From positions 1 to 16,241 of the forward strand of contig JBEKZQ010000082.1 of the NCBI GenBank assembly GCA_049509675.1: a stretch of DNA of 16,241 nt, written 5' to 3'. Positions 13,476-16,241 of this stretch are shown piece after piece. Below the pieces are notes generated by a model. That model did no database searches. It was not told where the DNA came from and saw nothing but the letters and a program-made list of their open reading frames with translations. Source of the DNA: JBEKZQ01 sp049509675 (GTDB taxonomy: Bacteria > Planctomycetota > Planctomycetia > Pirellulales > Thermoguttaceae). Position 1 is the first letter of the stretch, and each line of letters begins with the position of its first letter. The position numbers were made by a program, and so were the translations under genes.

Positions 13476-16016
13476 ATGCACAACATGCTGTTTCTCGTGT
13501 CGATGGCCATCGCGGCAGTCACTGGCGCCGACGATGCCCTAAAGCCCTGGTCGGCCAATACTCAGCCCGCCGACGTGGCGAGGTCGCACGTCGAGGAAAT
13601 CACGGCGGGACAACACCAATACACCGTGCTCCAGGCCGGCACGATGGATGGCCGGAATTGCCGAGCCCCCATGGGCTGCGGGATTGCGCGGGAAGGCGCC
13701 TTCCTGCAAAGCTGGGAGTCCAACCGCTCGGTACGCATGGAAAACGTGGGCCAGATCGACGTCGTCAACCCCTGGCTCTGCAACGGCCGCAACAACTTCC
13801 GCAACGTGGAAGAGATCATTTCCTCGGCCGTGACGCCGGGCATGACCGACGCGGAAAAAGCCTTTGCCCTGTGGTTCCAGGAAATCCGCTACCGCCACCA
13901 TTCCCCCGGCGACAACAACGAACTGGGCGATCCCGTGAAGGTCTTCAACATCTACGGCTACAACACCTGCGGCAACGATTCCATCTGCATGGCGACGCTG
14001 TGGCACAAGGCCGCACTGAAAGTGGCGCCGGCCCGGGCCCTGGGACACTGCATTTCCCAGGCATTCTACGACAACGGCTGGCATTTCTACGACGGCGACA
14101 TGCACAGCGTCTATCTCTTGCGCGACAACCAAACCGTGGCCGGCGAACAGGACATCGTCCGCGACCATGATCTGGTCAAACGGACCCACTCCAAGGGAAT
14201 CCTCTTCCCGGATACGTGGTGGGACGGGCCGGGAATGTGCGCGATGTACTTCTATGAAGGCGAGGTGGACGGGCAGCGCAACGGCAAAGCCGACACCACC
14301 ATGAACATGGTGCTGCGCCCCGGTGAGGCCATCGTCTGGCGCTGGGGACAGCTCGATCCGGTCAAGTATCATGGGGCGTTGATGACCATGCCCACCTACA
14401 TGTCGCCGATCTACAACGGTCTGTGGGAGTATCGCCCGGACTTCTCCCAGCAGGCTTGGCGCAAGGGGGCCGCTACCGTGGAGAACATCGCCGCCGGCAG
14501 CGACGGCCTGGCCGCCGAGGACGGCAAGAAGGGCACCATCATCTGGACCATGCGCAGCCCGTACGTCATGGTGGGCGGCCGGCTGGAAGCCGAGGGCGCG
14601 GATGCCAAATTCTCCATCTCCGCCGACGGCAAGGCATGGCAGACGGTCAAAGACAACCTCGACAAGTTCTTCTCCGTCGTCGGCCCGCCCCGCTACCAGT
14701 ACAAGCTCAAGTGCCAACTGCAAGGTGCGGCCAGACTGCGGCGATTGGCGATCGTCAACGACCTGCAAATGGCCCCCAGCGCGCTGCCGGAGATGGTCGT
14801 GGGCACCAACGCCTTCACCTACTCCGACCAATCGGCCGAGGGCCGCAAGGTCCGCATCACGCACCGCTGGGTGGAGCGGTCGCTTGCCAAGCCGCCGCAG
14901 GCGCCGCGCTCCCCCCTCTATCCGCCCGACGGCGGCGCGTCCGATGGCACCGACGTCGTCTTCCGCTGGGCTGCCGCCAACGACCCCGACGGTGTTGCGA
15001 TCGGCGACTACCACTTCGAGCTCTCCAGCCGCGCCGACATGAGCTTCCCCCTCTCGATGTGCTTCTACAAGCTCATCTCCCGCACCGCCGACGCGATCAA
15101 GGAAAAGGACAAACGCACGGGCCGGGAGCAGATCACCGTCAAGGCCCAGTACACGTTGACTCAGCCGGGCCTGCTCACGCCGGACCGGCGGTATTACTGG
15201 CACGTGCGGGCCATGGGCGGCAAAGGCGCGTGGGGGCCCTGGAGCAAAACCTGGAGCTTCACCGCCGGCGGCCCGGCGCAGCCGCTCAGCGTCGCTCTGG
15301 ACTACGACCAGGCCGCAGGCCAGGGGATCCTCCGCTGGAAGGCCAACCCGGCAGGCCGGCCGCCGGTCAAGTACCGGGTCTACGGAAGCGATGAAAAGGG
15401 CTTTACCATCGCCGAGCAGAGGTTCCAGAGCACGGTAGGCGTCACCAAAGAGGACATGGCGGCCTGGAACCCCTGGTTCCCCGCCAATTTCATCGCCGAG
15501 ACCACGGCCACGGAACTGCCGGTGCTGGGCCGCGAAGTCGACCTGCCCGCCGCCAACAAGACCCACTACCGCGTGGTCGCCGTGGACGATCGAGGCAAGC
15601 GCAGCGGGCCGTCCGACTACGCCACCGCCCGCCGGCCCATGATCTACAGCAAGCCGGTGCTCTCGGCCAAGGTCGGCGCCGAGTACCGCTACCAGCTATC
15701 CACCAATCGGTCCCTGGGCGACCTCAGCTCGCGCATGAAAGGCAGCGATCAGGTCAGCGGCTACTTCGACGTCGAGAAGCCTCGGTTCGCGCTGGACCAG
15801 GGGCCCGACTGGCTGAAGATCGACGCCGCCACGGGCGTGCTCCACGGCACTCCCGACGCGGCCGGCAAGGCGCAAGTCGCGGTCACCGCCACCATTGACC
15901 GGCAGGTGCGGAAGCTCGATCCGAAGGTGCTCGTGTGGGGCAACGAAAAGGTGCTCGCCACCAGCACCGAGCGGGTCGGCACAACGACCCAGAAGTTTGT
16001 CATCGACGTTCAGTAA
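13476..16016 (+). CDS. Large secreted transglutaminase-like protein with Fn3-like and Ig-like modules
   Basis: 846 aa. Residues 1-18 are a short signal peptide (MLFLVSMAIAAVTGA). Residues ~115-215 resemble the transglutaminase-like (papain-type) fold with a possible Cys165 (YNTCGND), His191 (GHCISQ) and Asp206 (WHFYDGD) triad. Around it are unusual Cys-rich blocks (NCRAPMGCG; NPWLCNGRN). A beta-rich region follows, then two Fn3-like modules (~470-600, SPLYPPDGG...WHVRAMGGKGAWGPWS; ~603-720) and an Ig-like C-terminal domain (~725-846) with PDWLKIDAATGVLHGTPDAAG, typical of He_PIG/cadherin-like putative Ig domains. It likely acts outside the cell as a protease or crosslinking-type enzyme, or as a binding protein if the triad is inactive. 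Start 13476 has TAGGAG 8 nt upstream; the frame is open back to 12981 but that part overlaps SulP out of frame. A paralogous tail lies at 10195. Confidence 0.85.
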   Translation: MHNMLFLVSMAIAAVTGADDALKPWSANTQPADVARSHVEEITAGQHQYTVLQAGTMDGRNCRAPMGCGIAREGAFLQSWESNRSVRMENVGQIDVVNPWLCNGRNNFRNVEEIISSAVTPGMTDAEKAFALWFQEIRYRHHSPGDNNELGDPVKVFNIYGYNTCGNDSICMATLWHKAALKVAPARALGHCISQAFYDNGWHFYDGDMHSVYLLRDNQTVAGEQDIVRDHDLVKRTHSKGILFPDTWWDGPGMCAMYFYEGEVDGQRNGKADTTMNMVLRPGEAIVWRWGQLDPVKYHGALMTMPTYMSPIYNGLWEYRPDFSQQAWRKGAATVENIAAGSDGLAAEDGKKGTIIWTMRSPYVMVGGRLEAEGADAKFSISADGKAWQTVKDNLDKFFSVVGPPRYQYKLKCQLQGAARLRRLAIVNDLQMAPSALPEMVVGTNAFTYSDQSAEGRKVRITHRWVERSLAKPPQAPRSPLYPPDGGASDGTDVVFRWAAANDPDGVAIGDYHFELSSRADMSFPLSMCFYKLISRTADAIKEKDKRTGREQITVKAQYTLTQPGLLTPDRRYYWHVRAMGGKGAWGPWSKTWSFTAGGPAQPLSVALDYDQAAGQGILRWKANPAGRPPVKYRVYGSDEKGFTIAEQRFQSTVGVTKEDMAAWNPWFPANFIAETTATELPVLGREVDLPAANKTHYRVVAVDDRGKRSGPSDYATARRPMIYSKPVLSAKVGAEYRYQLSTNRSLGDLSSRMKGSDQVSGYFDVEKPRFALDQGPDWLKIDAATGVLHGTPDAAGKAQVAVTATIDRQVRKLDPKVLVWGNEKVLATSTERVGTTTQKFVIDVQ

Positions 16017-16035
16017 GCGGATCGCCGTCAATTAC

Positions 16036-16076
16036 CCCCCCTCTCCCCTCGCGGGAGAGGGGTTGGGGGTGAGGGG
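16036..16076 (+). repeat. GGGAGAGGG-type palindromic repeat, copy D
   Basis: CCCCTCTCCC (16038-16047) and GGGAGAGGGG (16053-16062) form a perfect 10-bp stem around CTCGC, followed by ttgggggtgagggg and AAAA. It lies 19 nt after the stop of the large transglutaminase-like gene, in the same orientation as copies A and C. Confidence 0.88.
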
Positions 16077-16110
16077 AAAACCGCAATCGAAACGCGGGCT
16101 CGCGTTGCCG

Positions 16111-16140
16111 CTCCGGTCCAGAGCGGGGTCAGACTTTAAC
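16111..16140. repeat. Candidate REP-type end upstream of the RAYT gene
   Basis: The sequence ctccggtccagagcggggtc continuing agactttaac lies about 50 bp before a RAYT-type start. A GGGTCAGAC...TTAAC motif of this kind is what I recall next to such transposases. It is offered on position and recognition; no second copy is in the window. Confidence 0.35.
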
Positions 16141-16190
16141 AGCTAACTGGCCCTGACAGGCGGCATGGCGTCTGATACCGTATGGCGATC

Positions 16191-16241
16191 ATGGCACGAC
16201 CTCCACGCATTGACTTCCCCGACGCGCTGTACCACGTCACC
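16191..16241 (+). CDS. REP-associated tyrosine transposase (RAYT, Y1 family), 5' part
   Basis: The window ends after 17 codons: MARPPRIDFPDALYHVT. This is very close to the standard start of Y1_Tnp / REP-associated tyrosine transposases (MARPLRIEFPGALYHVT...), single-strand nucleases of the IS200-like HUH group. Known RAYTs recognise REP palindromes. The rest of the gene, including HUH and catalytic Tyr, lies outside. An in-frame ATG at 16182 is a possible alternative start. No strong ribosome site is seen. Confidence 0.85.
   Translation, partial: MARPPRIDFPDALYHVT

Noticed and set aside
13539..15566. 675-codon minus-strand open frame opposite the transglutaminase-like gene
   Set aside because: Antisense shadow of a GC-rich gene; Val/Arg/His-rich with no domain.

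Overview
This is a GC-rich window of bacterial chromosome with nearly all genes on the + strand. The gene types point to a planctomycete (Pirellulales-like), though no rRNA or marker gene confirms it. Pointers are a PEP-CTERM/HAF-repeat secreted protein, a neutral-ceramidase-like secreted hydrolase, a secreted BD-FAE-type carbohydrate esterase, many exported enzymes (lipoprotein or Tat signals), and dense small palindromic repeats.

Layout. (1) 1-335: a 30-bp direct repeat, then a tRNA-Pro(GGG) on the minus strand with a strong intrinsic terminator. (2) 676-7719: a broken-up AmmeMemoRadiSam cluster. It holds a lipoprotein fusing Memo (AmrB) to AMMECR1 (AmrA), a membrane protein with a spermidine-synthase-like domain, a small two-helix membrane protein, and a Tat-signal AmmeMemoRadiSam radical SAM enzyme (AmrS) overlapping it. 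A PEP-CTERM HAF-repeat protein and an antitoxin, followed by a nine-codon toxin stub, sit between the two halves. (3) 7811-10164: two secreted hydrolases, a carbohydrate-esterase-like alpha/beta hydrolase and a ceramidase-like protein. (4) 10195-10275: the orphan 3' tail of a paralogue of the large gene at 13476. (5) 10444-16016: a Tat-signal DegT-type aminotransferase, a SulP anion transporter without a STAS domain, and an 846-aa secreted transglutaminase-like protein with Fn3-like and Ig-like C-terminal modules. (6) 16017-16241: another palindromic repeat and the first codons of a REP-associated (Y1, RAYT) transposase, cut by the window end.

How the genes may work together. The most interesting idea is an AmmeMemoRadiSam system working outside the cytoplasm. 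The Memo-AMMECR1 protein has a lipobox and the radical SAM partner has a twin-arginine signal. A membrane protein with two helix histidines is translationally coupled to the radical SAM gene and could pass electrons. The function of AmmeMemoRadiSam is not settled, so this is inference from signals and gene order.

Repeats have shaped the genes. One palindromic element lies in frame inside the spermidine-synthase-like gene. Another supplies the last ~23 residues of the Memo-AMMECR1 protein. A third forms a hairpin between amrS and the esterase. The RAYT-type gene at the right edge is the kind of enzyme known to act on REP palindromes.
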